Part shown: positions 7,063-15,353 of the stretch, piece after piece
How positions within the stretch are numbered: position 1 is the stretch's first letter
Layout of the letters: each line of letters begins with the position of its first letter
Source of the DNA: an uncultured Clostridia bacterium
Lineage (GTDB): Bacteria; Bacillota; Clostridia; Christensenellales; UBA1242
Assembly: GCA_937893125.1 (NCBI GenBank)
Contig: CALBHW010000049.1
Coordinates: 1-34,410, forward strand
Length of the DNA stretch: 34,410 nucleotides
Reading direction: 5' to 3'
The notes under the pieces: generated by a model
Databases searched by the model: none
Told to the model about the DNA's origin: nothing
Seen by the model: only the letters and a program-made list of their open reading frames with translations
Translations under genes and position numbers: made by a program

Positions 7063-8086
7063 TCTTTCCCCCTTGACTAATGTTTTTTATTTCGTCGCTC
7101 ACAATCTTTAAGACGCTTGCGACGCTTGCATAGTCTATTCTATCAGGTCCGATAACACCGACCGTTGCAATTTTTTGCCCGTCGTAAACAATTGGTGCTT
7201 TTATAACCGCGCAAGAACTAAGTTCGCTTCGACCTGTTTCGTCTCCGATGTCAATCGTAATGTCGTCGCCCGTTTCCATAACATCTAGCAAATTGTTGTC
7301 GTCGTCTAGGATTTCTAAGATGTCTTTTGCTTTATCAATCGACTTAAGATCTGGGCTAGACAATAACTTTGTTACACCTTGAACACTGCTTTTTGTCTTT
7401 TTGTAGTAAACATCAAGAACTTGTAGAACAAGTTTAAAAACATCTTCGTACTCACTCATTGTTTGCTTAATGGTCTTATTAAAATCATCCATATTTTGCA
7501 TTAAAAAGCCAATCGTTTTGCCTACAAAAATGTTGTGAAAAACATTGCTCGCCGTGTCGCAATCTTGTTTTGTTATGCTGTCTCCGCTCGCTATTGTGCT
7601 TGACATCGCGCCGATGTTTGTCTCTATTAAAACAAGCACCTGCCCGCGCAACAAAAACACAACTCTTATGTCTTGGACAATCAAATTTTCAAATCCGTCA
7701 AACATAAAAACTGTCGGATAATTTGTCGCGCCCAAAACCGCATTTGAAATTGAATCAACAATTTCGCTAAGGTTGCCCGTCCTTGCGTAAAGGTCGTTGC
7801 GAATTTTTTTTAAATCACGCTCGGAGCACTGCGTGTCGCGCAAAGTCTCATCAACAAAAAATCTGTATCCTTTCGAAGTTGGAACACGCCCGCTTGATGT
7901 ATGAAGCTGTTTTAAATACCCCATTGCTTCAAGCGCGTTAAGTTCGTTTCTAATGGTCGCTGTTGACAAATCGTGCAAAGTGCTTTGCTTAACGAGCAAA
8001 CTTGTTATTGGACTGGCAACTTTGATGTAATTATCAATCGCGTTATACAACAACTTTTTCTTCCTTTCGGACAACTCGTCGCTCAC
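7040..8086 (-). CDS. hrcA: heat-inducible transcription repressor HrcA
   Basis: Repressor of class I heat-shock genes; it binds CIRCE, and its folding depends on GroEL. The N-terminal winged helix contains SERKKKLLYNAIDNYI and STATIRNELNALEAMGYLKQ, the recognition region; a GAF-like central domain and a dimer domain follow. I place the start at GTG 8086 (348 residues), seven bases after AGGGGG. An in-frame GTG at 8107 has no proper Shine-Dalgarno site and lies inside a CIRCE half-site, so it is less likely. First gene of the operon with grpE, dnaK and dnaJ, and self-repressed through the CIRCE at 8124-8150. Confidence 0.96.
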   Translation of the reverse strand: MSDELSERKKKLLYNAIDNYIKVASPITSLLVKQSTLHDLSTATIRNELNALEAMGYLKQLHTSSGRVPTSKGYRFFVDETLRDTQCSERDLKKIRNDLYARTGNLSEIVDSISNAVLGATNYPTVFMFDGFENLIVQDIRVVFLLRGQVLVLIETNIGAMSSTIASGDSITKQDCDTASNVFHNIFVGKTIGFLMQNMDDFNKTIKQTMSEYEDVFKLVLQVLDVYYKKTKSSVQGVTKLLSSPDLKSIDKAKDILEILDDDNNLLDVMETGDDITIDIGDETGRSELSSCAVIKAPIVYDGQKIATVGVIGPDRIDYASVASVLKIVSDEIKNISQGGKNGRKKDK

Positions 8087-8100
8087 ATTCACGCCCCCTT

Positions 8101-8109
8101 TTAGCACTC
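8101..8109. promoter_or_regulatory. extra CIRCE half-site
   Basis: TTAGCACTC recurs here exactly as in the left arm of the CIRCE 23 bases away, in the same orientation and just upstream of the hrcA ribosome binding site. No matching right arm follows at nine bases. Confidence 0.6.
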
Positions 8110-8123
8110 ATTGATTTTAATTG

Positions 8124-8150
8124 TTAGCACTCTTAACTTTCAAGTGCTAA
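8124..8150. promoter_or_regulatory. CIRCE element (HrcA operator)
   Basis: TTAGCACTC, nine bases, then AAGTGCTAA. The consensus is TTAGCACTC-N9-GAGTGCTAA, so only one base differs. It sits directly downstream of the -10 box of the hrcA promoter, the position expected for repression. Confidence 0.96.
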
Positions 8151-8154
8151 CACT

Positions 8155-8182
8155 ATTATATGCAACAAATTTTAAAAGTCAA
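8155..8182 (-). promoter_or_regulatory. hrcA operon promoter
   Basis: On the minus strand TTGACT (8177-8182), 16 bases, TATAAT (8155-8160). The CIRCE begins five bases after the -10 box. Confidence 0.85.
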
Positions 8183-8493
8183 CTATTTTTTTTCATTTTT
8201 TTTAAAAATTTTTTTTATTTTTTTTACATAAAAAATAACTTGTTTTTTCCCCTACTTTTTTGAACACTTTTTATCTTCTTTCATTATCCATTTAGACACT
8301 TTTTACATCTTTTTACTTCTTCTGTTACCATATTAGTTTTTTTAAATAATTCTAATTTTTGTTGTCATCAATTAGTTTTTATGTTGGTTTAACCCAAAAA
8401 AATAATCCCGCTTTGGCAATCAAAACGGGACAATATATATGTAAACTTACTATATATTTATTTATATTCTTATAAAGGATTAACAAAAATAAC
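8183..8493. other. gene-free stretch between hrcA and rarA
   Basis: About 310 bases of T-rich DNA upstream of the hrcA promoter. Apart from the rarA terminator at 8395-8430 I see no gene, promoter or repeat in it. Confidence 0.7.
8395..8430 (-). terminator. rarA terminator
   Basis: In the minus-strand RNA, UCCCGUUUU pairs with AAAGCGGGA (stem within 8406-8430, one G-U pair), followed by a U-rich tract (8395-8405). It lies about 65 bases after the rarA stop. Confidence 0.8.
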
Positions 8494-9774
8494 CTATTTA
8501 AACATATCTTTTTTGCGGACGAGATTTTTTTCTCTACCATTTTTACTTGGCTCGTAATATCTTTTATTTTTTAATTCTTTTGGCAAGTAGTCTTGTTTAA
8601 CATATCCACCATAATCATGTGGATAAAGGTAACCGCCTGACTTATCGTCGTTTAAACTTGGGTGATTTTTGAGCCTGTTTGGAACGACCGCCCCGCGAGT
8701 TTTTTCGGCATCCTCCCCCGCTTTTTCCATAGCAAGAAGTACGGAATTTGATTTTTCCGCCTCGCAAGCGTAAATTATCGCGTGAGAAAGGTTTAAAATG
8801 CACTCAGGAACGCCCAATTTTTCGCAAGATTGCATTGCAACACCCGCAAGGAGTAACGCGTTACTGTCCGCCATTCCAATATCTTCGCTACAATGAGCCA
8901 TAAGACGTCTTGCGATAATTCGCGGGTCACACCCCGACTTTACAAGTCTTTGCATATAGTAAAGCGCACTATCTGAATCCGACCCCCTAATACTTTTGCA
9001 AAAAGCGGACAGAAGGTCATAATACATTGATGTGTCCGTCGAAAGTGGCATACTTCCGATACTTTGCGTCGCAATTTCTTTTGTTATGACTATTTTTTTG
9101 TCCTTGTTCATATTTGTCGTGTTAACGGCGAGTTCAAGCCCGTTGAGTGCTTGCCTTACATCGCCCCCGCACGCAAATGCAAAATAGTCAAGCGCGTCGT
9201 CCGTGACTTCTACTGGAAGATTTCCAAGTCCGCGTTCCTTATCAGCGACCGCTCTTTTCAATGCCAAAATAACATCTTCTTTTGAAACATCTTTAAACTC
9301 AAAAATTCGGCACCTTGAAACAATCGCGCGCGTCATTGACGTATAAGGATTTTCAGTTGTTGAACCAATAAAAATAATGTGGCCTTCTTCAATTGCTTGC
9401 AAAACACAATCGCTTTGCGCCTTGCTCCACCTGTGGCATTCGTCTAAAAACAAAAATGATTTTATTCCAAAAAGTTCAAAATTCTTTTTTGCTTTGTCAA
9501 TACATTCCTTTGCTTCGCCAACTCCGCTTGAAACGGCGTTGAGTTTGAAAATCTCATTTTTTGTCGTACTCGCAATTATATGTGCAAGGCTCGTTTTTCC
9601 CGTTCCTGGAGGGCCAAAAAAAATGCAACTTCCAAGCACTCCTGCTCTAATTGCTCTATCTAGCAAAGAATCTTTATGTACAATATGCTGTTGCCCCACA
9701 AACTCTTCAAGAGTCCTAGGACGCATTCTATCGCTTAAAGGTTTTAACTTATTATAATTTGAAAAGTATTCCAT
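8494..9774 (-). CDS. rarA: replication-associated recombination protein RarA (MgsA)
   Basis: AAA+ ATPase related to clamp-loader subunits that acts at stalled replication forks. It has 426 residues, in the family range. The N terminus has LSDRMRPRTLEEFVGQQHIV. Walker A is GPPGTGKT near residue 55 and Walker B is FLFLDECHRW; the sensor section reads IIFIGSTTENPY and an arginine finger is likely in AIVSRCRIFEF. The C-terminal tetramer domain includes RGSDSDSALYYMQRLVKSG and GGYLYPHDYGGYVKQDYLP, typical for RarA. Single gene with its own promoter and terminator, divergent from sigK. It is not RuvB, because the C-terminal domain is of the RarA type. Confidence 0.95.
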   Translation of the reverse strand: MEYFSNYNKLKPLSDRMRPRTLEEFVGQQHIVHKDSLLDRAIRAGVLGSCIFFGPPGTGKTSLAHIIASTTKNEIFKLNAVSSGVGEAKECIDKAKKNFELFGIKSFLFLDECHRWSKAQSDCVLQAIEEGHIIFIGSTTENPYTSMTRAIVSRCRIFEFKDVSKEDVILALKRAVADKERGLGNLPVEVTDDALDYFAFACGGDVRQALNGLELAVNTTNMNKDKKIVITKEIATQSIGSMPLSTDTSMYYDLLSAFCKSIRGSDSDSALYYMQRLVKSGCDPRIIARRLMAHCSEDIGMADSNALLLAGVAMQSCEKLGVPECILNLSHAIIYACEAEKSNSVLLAMEKAGEDAEKTRGAVVPNRLKNHPSLNDDKSGGYLYPHDYGGYVKQDYLPKELKNKRYYEPSKNGREKNLVRKKDMFK

Positions 9775-9791
9775 AATTTTTCCCTGTTTTT

Positions 9792-9819
9792 ATTTTACCA
9801 CAACTTACCCAAAAGTCAA
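9792..9819 (-). promoter_or_regulatory. rarA promoter
   Basis: Minus strand TTGACT (9814-9819), 16 bases, TAAAAT (9792-9797). Predicted transcription start near 9785, giving a leader of only about 11 bases. Confidence 0.65.
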
Positions 9820-10062
9820 AGTTTTCTTTTTGGGCTTTTTATCAAGTCCCTTAATCATTCTTTTACTTTTTTCTAGTAGCGTTAAAAATGAATTTATTAA
9901 AAAATTCTAAAAAACATTTTTTCTTTTCCATATTCATAAGAGACCATTTTAGGTCAAAAAGTGGCAAATTTTGTGCCAAAAAGAAAATTTATTAAGAAAA
10001 TTTTTCTGGACTAGCAAATTTCGACAAATTTTTACATAAATGTATAGATAAGGGAGTGAGAT

Positions 10063-10764
10063 ATGATTGTTGAAAGTTTTATGGCTTTTATGAATAAAAT
10101 CATGCTCTTCTCCGCCTATGTCAATAATGCGTCCAATTTTCCCAAGCCACTAGGCGAAGAGCAAGAAAAAGAGTACTTCAGAAGGTATAAAAATGGAGAC
10201 AAAAAGGCAAAAGAAATTTTGATTTCTCACAATCTTCGGCTCGTTGTGCATGTAGCAAAAAAATATGGCGGGTCCGCTGAAAGTGACGACCTTATATCCG
10301 TTGGTTCAATTGGGCTTATAAAGGCTGTCAACACCTTTGAATATGGTAAAAATACTCAATTTTCTACATATGCGGCGCGTTGTATCGAAAACGAAATTTT
10401 GATGCTCCTTCGCGTTAACAAAAAACATATTCAAGTTATGTCGCTTAGCGAGTCGCTTGGAAAAGACAAGGACGGAAACGATGTATCGTTACAAGACATT
10501 ATTCCTAACGACGAAGATGTTATTGAAAATGTCGAAAATGCTGTTTTGACCGAAAAACTTATAAATCTTGCAAAAGACACATTAAGCGAACGCGAATATC
10601 AAATTTTAACTATGCGTTATGGGCTTGGCAACACGCCAATTTATGCCCAACGAGAAATTGCTAAAAAACTTAAAATTTCCCGTTCATACATAAGTCGGCT
10701 TGAGAAAAAAGCAATCGATGAAATAAGAGAACGAGTCGCAAAAGAAAAGTTGTTTTTAGAGTAG
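10063..10764 (+). CDS. sigK: sporulation sigma factor SigK (pro-sigma-K)
   Basis: Late mother-cell sigma factor of endospore formation. The 233-residue protein has region 2 (EILISHNLRLVVHVAKKYG, DDLISVGSIGLIKAVNTFE, STYAARCIENEILMLLR) and region 4 (LSEREYQILTMRYGLG, QREIAKKLKISRSYISRLE). The N terminus MIVESFMAFMNKIMLFSAYV is hydrophobic and is followed by an NFPKPL stretch. This resembles the pro-sequence of Bacillus pro-sigma-K, which is cut just before a YV pair; I infer a similar cut before Y19. The ATG follows AGGGAG. The gene is uninterrupted, unlike those split by a skin element. SigE and SigG are less likely because of the SigK-like N terminus. Confidence 0.88.
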   Translation: MIVESFMAFMNKIMLFSAYVNNASNFPKPLGEEQEKEYFRRYKNGDKKAKEILISHNLRLVVHVAKKYGGSAESDDLISVGSIGLIKAVNTFEYGKNTQFSTYAARCIENEILMLLRVNKKHIQVMSLSESLGKDKDGNDVSLQDIIPNDEDVIENVENAVLTEKLINLAKDTLSEREYQILTMRYGLGNTPIYAQREIAKKLKISRSYISRLEKKAIDEIRERVAKEKLFLE

Positions 10765-11040
10765 AAAAAATTTCTAGAGTAAAACAAACATTGTTGTTTT
10801 AATAAAATGAATTACATCTTTAAAAATATTGCTTTTTATCGCAATTTGTAAAAACAATTCTAGGTAGACCATTTTTAATTTATTTATTAGCACTCTTCTC
10901 GAGAAAACTATATAAAGTTGCGTCCTATTCACAAATCAATTTGACTAACGCAAAGCCACAAACAAGTTATGATATCACAAGTTTAAGTAATCATCAGTTT
11001 TGAAGGAATACGCACTTCCCAACAAAAATTCCGATAATAC
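10765..11040. other. gene-free stretch between sigK and rnpB
   Basis: Just after sigK there are two weak A/T-rich stem-loops: TAGAAA/TTTCTA overlapping the stop codon at 10762-10776, and TAAAACAA/TTGTTTTA at 10780-10801. Neither has a following T-tract. A diverged repeat shared with 16513-16585 lies at 10928-11000. No gene is seen. Confidence 0.6.
10928..11000. repeat. diverged dispersed repeat, copy A
   Basis: These 73 bases align without gaps to 16513-16585. The left 12 bases are identical (TTCACAAATCAA), the right 17 differ at one position (TAAGTAATCATCAGTTT), and by my count about 27 of the 44 bases between them match. The copy lies between sigK and the rnpB terminator. Confidence 0.6.
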
Positions 11041-11076
11041 AAAAAATATCTCCCAGTATAAAACTAGGAGATATTT
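11041..11076 (-). terminator. rnpB terminator
   Basis: AAATATCTCC (11044-11053) pairs with GGAGATATTT (11067-11076). The stem extends further inward on the minus strand through a G-U pair, and a U-run is present. It begins directly after the 3' end of the RNase P RNA. Confidence 0.88.
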
Positions 11077-11077
11077 A

Positions 11078-11498
11078 ACTAGCGTGGACTATAAGCCGAG
11101 TTCTGTATTAAGTGGTCATCTATCTAGGCCTATTGTTGCCAATATGCTCAAGCGATACTTTTAAAAGGACAGCAGGACTACGCCATATGTCCTTTTTTAA
11201 TCTTGCTTCGGGTGGGGTTTACATGGCAAAGATTGTCACCAATCTCTCGGTGGGCTCTTACCCCGCCTTTCCACCTTTTACGGCAATTTGCTACGTCCTT
11301 AACTATGTGCACTGCACTATTAAGGCGAACGTGTAAACACTTTTTCATAACAAATGTTAGACGCCGTAGTTTATTTCTGTTGCACTTTCCTTAGAGTCGC
11401 CTCCACTGAGAGTTGCTCAGCACCCTAGTCCAATGAAGCTCGGACTTTCCTCAAACCAAACACCACATTTGGCTTGCGACCACCTGTCCACCTAGGAT
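11078..11498 (-). ncRNA. rnpB: RNase P RNA
   Basis: Catalytic RNA that matures the 5' ends of tRNAs. On the minus strand the sequence contains the universal GAGGAAAGTCCGAGCTTC, the downstream GGTAAGAGCCCACCG section, and the conserved 3' part with ACAGAACTCGGCTTATAG. The 5' segment CTAGGTGGAC pairs with GTCCACGCTAG at the 3' end to form P1. About 420 nucleotides is a usual size. The 5' end is set by the promoter at 11505-11532, which predicts a start at 11498; the 3' end is set by P1. Short open frames inside it are not genes. Confidence 0.97.
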
Positions 11499-11504
11499 AC
11501 GAAT

Positions 11505-11532
11505 ATTATATTCTTTTTTGCCGATTTGTCAA
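11505..11532 (-). promoter_or_regulatory. rnpB promoter
   Basis: On the minus strand both boxes match consensus exactly: TTGACA (11527-11532), 16 bases, TATAAT (11505-11510). Start expected at about 11498, where P1 begins. Confidence 0.92.
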
Positions 11533-11658
11533 GAGAAAAAGTATCCTAGTAAGCACATATTGTCAAAATAAGAAATATCCTTTCGTAATAGTCTAAACTT
11601 CTACAACAATTAAAATATAAGGAAAAATTTAATAGTAAACCAAATGTTTAGAGTAGCC

Positions 11659-13875
11659 TTATACTTCGACAACTATTGGAACAATCATAGGACGCCTTTT
11701 TGTGTGTTTTGAGAAATATGCAAGCGCAATCTTTTTAATGTAAGCTTCCATTTCTCTTGTACTTTCAAAAGATTTCAAATCAACCAAATCGAGTTGCGTC
11801 ATAATGTAGTCTTGCGAACCTGACAATATTTCGCTGAGTTCGTCCTTGTAAATAAACCCACGAGAGAAAATCCTTGGCCTTGCGACAAGTCGCTTTGAAT
11901 TTTCGTCGATTTTGACAACAACGACACACATTCCTTCCTTTGCAAGATACAACCTATCCCTTATTACATCGCTGTCCTTGTCACCGCGTCCCGTTCCGTC
12001 AATTAAGACATCGCCCGCGGGAACTTGTCCCGCCACCTTAATAAAATCTTTTCCGACTTCGACTTGCATTCCGAGTTCTGGAATAATGACATTTCTTTCT
12101 GGAATGCCCATTTCTTTTGCCAAAAGTTGTTGATTTTTAAGGTGCCTATATTCGCCGTGAACAGGAATAAAGAATGTTGGTCTAACAAGCGACATTATAA
12201 TCTTCAATTCTTCTTTGTACGCGTGCCCCGATGCGTGAACTTCGGCTATTTCGTTGTAAATAATCTTACAATTTTTTCTATAAAGTTGGTTAATTAGATT
12301 ATTTATTTGCTTTTCATTTCCAGGAATTGGTGACGACGACAAAATAACAACATCATTGTCCCCAAGTTTAACTTTTGGATAATCGTCAAGCGCCATACGG
12401 TTGAGTGCACTCATAACTTCCCCTTGCGACCCCGTAGAAACAATAATGATTTCATTGTCCGCATACTTGTCGATTTTATCAATGTCGACAATCAAGTCCC
12501 TATCGCAGTGAAGTTCACCAATTTTCATCGCCATTTCGGTAACATTTATCATACTTCTACCCGTAAAAGTAATCTTTCTATGATATTCTTTTGCGTAGTC
12601 TGCTATTTGTTGTAACCTATGAATGTTTGAAGCAAAGGTCGCTATGATAATTCTTTGGTTTTTGTAACTACTGATAAGTTGCTTAAAGGTTTTCCCAACA
12701 ACCGACTCGCTAAGCGAAAAACCTTGTCTTTCAACATTTGTGCTATCGCTCATAAGTAGCAAAACGCCTTTTTTGCCGAGTTCTGCAATGCGTTTTAGGT
12801 CGCAATAGTCATTTCCGATTGGTGTTGCGTCAATTTTAAAATCGCCCGTGTGAAAAATTGTTCCAACTGGCGTAGTTATTGCAAGCCCAAACGCCCCAGG
12901 AATGGAGTGCGTCATCGAAACGAATTCAACTTTAAATTTTCCCGCACTGACCGTTGCCCCAGGCTTAACACATTTTAAAACTGTTCCGTCAAGCTCCTTG
13001 GCTTCCGCAAGTTTTCCTTCAATGAGTCCCAAAGAAACTGCCGAGCCGTAAATTGGGGCTTTAACAGTTTTAAGTGCGTACCAAAGTCCGCCGATATGGT
13101 CCTCATGTCCGTGAGTAATAAAAATTGCGCGAAGTTTATTTTTATTTGCTTCAAGATAAGTCAAATCTTGCACAACAGAGTCAATCCCAGGCGCCGTTTC
13201 ATCCGCAAAAGATTGTCCAGCATCAATCATAATCATATCATCGCCGTATTCAAGCAAAGTCATATTTTTACCGATTTCGCCTATTCCGCCAATAAATGTG
13301 ATACGCAAATTGGATTTTCCTAGGTCAGGGATTTGCTTTTTTGCGGTTAAATCTCTCCCCACGCGCCCAGCAGTCGAGTTGTCGCTTAAAAGCTCATTAG
13401 CAATAATTTTGTTTTGATTTCTTTCGCTTAAAACTTTAAGCGATGCTTTTTGTTCTGCTGTTAATTTCAAATCCCCAGCCGTTCGTTTCGTAGACGAATT
13501 CATACCTTTTTTAGACGCTTTGTTCGCAACTTTTTTTGTTGCTTTTTCTAAAACAACTTTCTTACCCTTTTCATTTTTAGGTTCATTTGTCGTCTTTTTA
13601 GGTTGTTTTTTAGTGGTATTTGCCTTGACATTTTGAGCCTTAACTTGTTTTTTTACCCCAGAATTCCCTTTTGCTAAATTAACAACTTTTTTAGCCTTTT
13701 CTTGAGAATTGTCACTTAATTTAGCACTTTTAGGGGTATTTCTGCTCCTTATAGGCTTACTCTTGTTTTGAACATCCTTTTTTTGGTTTGAATTTGTTTT
13801 TTTTGCACCTGCGTTATATGAAGTTCGCTTGGTGTCCATACTTGGAACCCAAAATTGTTTTTTATTTTCTTCCAT
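11659..13875 (-). CDS. rnj: ribonuclease J with long N-terminal extension
   Basis: Metallo-beta-lactamase/beta-CASP ribonuclease with endo- and 5' exonuclease activity in mRNA decay and rRNA processing. The catalytic part starts near residue 188 (NLRITFIGGIGEIGKNMTLLEY). Zinc ligands are seen in THGHEDHIGG (H255, H257, D259, H260), and further metal and beta-CASP motifs in HTGDFKID, SDSTNVERQG, STGSQGE and FIPVHGEYRHL. The total of 738 residues exceeds the usual 550 or so. The extra 185 residues are rich in K, N, Q, S and T and probably disordered. The ATG follows AAAAGGAAAAT, so the extension belongs to the frame. The RNase P RNA gene lies next downstream. Confidence 0.95.
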   Translation of the reverse strand: MEENKKQFWVPSMDTKRTSYNAGAKKTNSNQKKDVQNKSKPIRSRNTPKSAKLSDNSQEKAKKVVNLAKGNSGVKKQVKAQNVKANTTKKQPKKTTNEPKNEKGKKVVLEKATKKVANKASKKGMNSSTKRTAGDLKLTAEQKASLKVLSERNQNKIIANELLSDNSTAGRVGRDLTAKKQIPDLGKSNLRITFIGGIGEIGKNMTLLEYGDDMIMIDAGQSFADETAPGIDSVVQDLTYLEANKNKLRAIFITHGHEDHIGGLWYALKTVKAPIYGSAVSLGLIEGKLAEAKELDGTVLKCVKPGATVSAGKFKVEFVSMTHSIPGAFGLAITTPVGTIFHTGDFKIDATPIGNDYCDLKRIAELGKKGVLLLMSDSTNVERQGFSLSESVVGKTFKQLISSYKNQRIIIATFASNIHRLQQIADYAKEYHRKITFTGRSMINVTEMAMKIGELHCDRDLIVDIDKIDKYADNEIIIVSTGSQGEVMSALNRMALDDYPKVKLGDNDVVILSSSPIPGNEKQINNLINQLYRKNCKIIYNEIAEVHASGHAYKEELKIIMSLVRPTFFIPVHGEYRHLKNQQLLAKEMGIPERNVIIPELGMQVEVGKDFIKVAGQVPAGDVLIDGTGRGDKDSDVIRDRLYLAKEGMCVVVVKIDENSKRLVARPRIFSRGFIYKDELSEILSGSQDYIMTQLDLVDLKSFESTREMEAYIKKIALAYFSKHTKRRPMIVPIVVEV

Positions 13876-13985
13876 ATTATTTTCCTTTTATTTTTTTTCA
13901 ATTTGTCTTATATTAAAGTCTTTTTGTAAACAAAGTTATATTCTTGTAATTAAAAATCTACTTCACTAACACCAGTTAACCAATA

Positions 13986-14024
13986 GTGGTTAGTAGTAGT
14001 GGTTAGTAGTAGTGGTTAGTAGTA
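13986..14024. repeat. 13-bp tandem repeat, three copies
   Basis: Three exact copies of GTGGTTAGTAGTA, then a partial fourth start that runs into the palindromic element at 14027. Upstream, ACTAACACCAGTTAACCA is roughly complementary to the unit, so one unit could also fold back. Confidence 0.9.
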
Positions 14025-14026
14025 GT

Positions 14027-14124
14027 GTGGGAGCATTCAAAATTTAAACGCAAGTTTAAATTTTTGCAATTTGCCTATTTTGAAGGCAAATTGCATTTTG
14101 CGGAACGCAAATGAATGCGCCCAC
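14027..14124. repeat. cloverleaf-like palindromic element
   Basis: An outer inverted repeat (GTGGGAGCATTCA 14027-14039 with TGAATGCGCCCAC 14112-14124, one mismatch) encloses three hairpins. The first has ten pairs around a GCAA loop (14040-14063), the second ten pairs around a nine-base loop (14066-14094), and the third six pairs around GAA (14097-14111). The whole is a four-way junction filling 98 bases with almost no unpaired sequence. It has no tRNA features. It could be a mobile palindromic repeat, a structured RNA or a DNA cruciform. Confidence 0.75.
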
Positions 14125-14336
14125 CTTTTAAAATTATTTACAAAAAACTATTAAAATCAATGTTGCATACACAAAAATAAACAAATCTTTAATATTTGTT
14201 TTTGCATATTTCCATAATTAAGTATATCTGCATTTGTCTTTAAAAATACAAATGTTTTTACTTTTGACTCTTATCCAAAAGTTTTTATCCTTAAAGGATT
14301 TTATCCAATTTTACCCTACTTGTCAAGACTTTTTCG

Positions 14337-15281
14337 TTAAATAATGTATTTTGCGTTGTCAACATTTAGTGATTCTTCGAAAGTTTTTGGCGATATAAAA
14401 AGGTCTGGATAAACATAAAAACGCATTCCTTGTGCAGAGAAAAAGCTCACCATTTGGAAGATAACAAACACGAACGCCGTTAGTGGAAGCGATACTACAA
14501 ATGAAACCGTAAACGAGAAAACGCCAAAAATTAAATTAAACACAAATGCGATCAAAACAAGTAACAAACCAGTCGAAAAAATGCTAGCAAAACGCCTTGC
14601 GACACATCTAAAATTCAAACTAAGCGCCTCAAAAACATTCAAATCAAGAACCGAAATTGCTGGCATCCAACACGAAAATAGGGTGTATTTTAAAGCGCTC
14701 ACGACAAACAAAAGCGAAAGAAGCAAAATATCAAGAATAATGAAAAGTGGGTTACCAAAAGTTGCGAGTTTGACCATAAAGTATACTATTGCAATTCCAG
14801 CAATATTGAAAGGCAAAGTTACAAGAAGTCTAATTATACTATATTCAGCACTTTTGCCAATGGTCTTGATAAATCTTCCCGTAAAACCATATTTTGTTTG
14901 ACTTGTCATATAGCCGTACAAAACTTCCCCCATTGGAAGTTGCGCCAAATCAAGTGTGAAAGGAAAAACAACAAGCATCCAAATACTAACAATAATATAA
15001 TTTGCGAGCAAATGTTTTGAGCCCGACAAAATCGACCATGCCGTATTTGTCACGCTTTGAAATCTAGTCGCAGTTAATTCTGGCGACGACGCAAAAATAC
15101 CGTTCACTGCCTCAGCAAAATTTTGAAAAACATTTGCATCCGACATTTTCACAATGATAGGATAAGCAAGCGCGCCACAAACGCAAAACGTCAAAATAAT
15201 GCAAATGCAATAATAAACAAGCACTTTCCAAACATTGGAAAAATTGCTAAATAACAACCTAAAAGTGTTTCTAAAAATCAT
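14337..15281 (-). CDS. multi-pass membrane protein of unknown function
   Basis: I do not recognise the family. The 314 residues contain about six hydrophobic segments, for example around VLVYYCICIILTFCVCGA, YIIVSIWMLVVFPF, LPFNIAGIAIVYFMV, FIILDILLLSLLFVVSAL, STGLLLVLIAFVFNLIFG and VVSLPLTAFVFVIFQMVSFF. A soluble stretch of about 50 residues lies between the first two. The N terminus starts MIFRNTFRLLFSNFSNVWK and the C-terminal 30 residues are hydrophilic. The overall look recalls the loosely conserved membrane proteins with repeated helical pairs common in Clostridia. The ATG follows AAGGGTGATT. It has its own promoter at 15354-15381 and no operon partner, which gives no hint of its job. 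Being a real gene is well supported; function is unknown. Confidence 0.85.
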   Translation of the reverse strand: MIFRNTFRLLFSNFSNVWKVLVYYCICIILTFCVCGALAYPIIVKMSDANVFQNFAEAVNGIFASSPELTATRFQSVTNTAWSILSGSKHLLANYIIVSIWMLVVFPFTLDLAQLPMGEVLYGYMTSQTKYGFTGRFIKTIGKSAEYSIIRLLVTLPFNIAGIAIVYFMVKLATFGNPLFIILDILLLSLLFVVSALKYTLFSCWMPAISVLDLNVFEALSLNFRCVARRFASIFSTGLLLVLIAFVFNLIFGVFSFTVSFVVSLPLTAFVFVIFQMVSFFSAQGMRFYVYPDLFISPKTFEESLNVDNAKYII

Positions 15282-15353
15282 TTTTAATCACCCTTTCGCA
15301 AAAAAATCACACGGCGAAACAAAAATTCGCACGACAAAAATCTATCTTATATT

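Larger units (their letters stand above)
13876..14336. other. gene-free stretch between rnj and the membrane protein
   Basis: 461 bases with a 13-bp tandem repeat (13986-14024), an adjoining multi-hairpin palindromic element (14027-14124) and AT-rich flanks. No open frame with a ribosome binding site and no clear promoter for rnj was found. Confidence 0.75.

Noticed and set aside
10021..10048. TCGACA-16-TATAGA as promoter of sigK
   Set aside because: The predicted transcription start would fall at about 10055, within or after the Shine-Dalgarno site AGGGAG, leaving no usable leader. A promoter further upstream is more likely but I cannot identify it.
11112..11394. Short plus-strand frames at 11112-11336 and 11203-11394
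   Set aside because: They lie within the RNase P RNA gene, whose conserved sequence and promoter are on the other strand.
14027..14124. tRNA gene
   Set aside because: The four-way junction recalls a cloverleaf, but there is no T-loop TTCRA motif, no anticodon arm of proper size and no CCA-type end.
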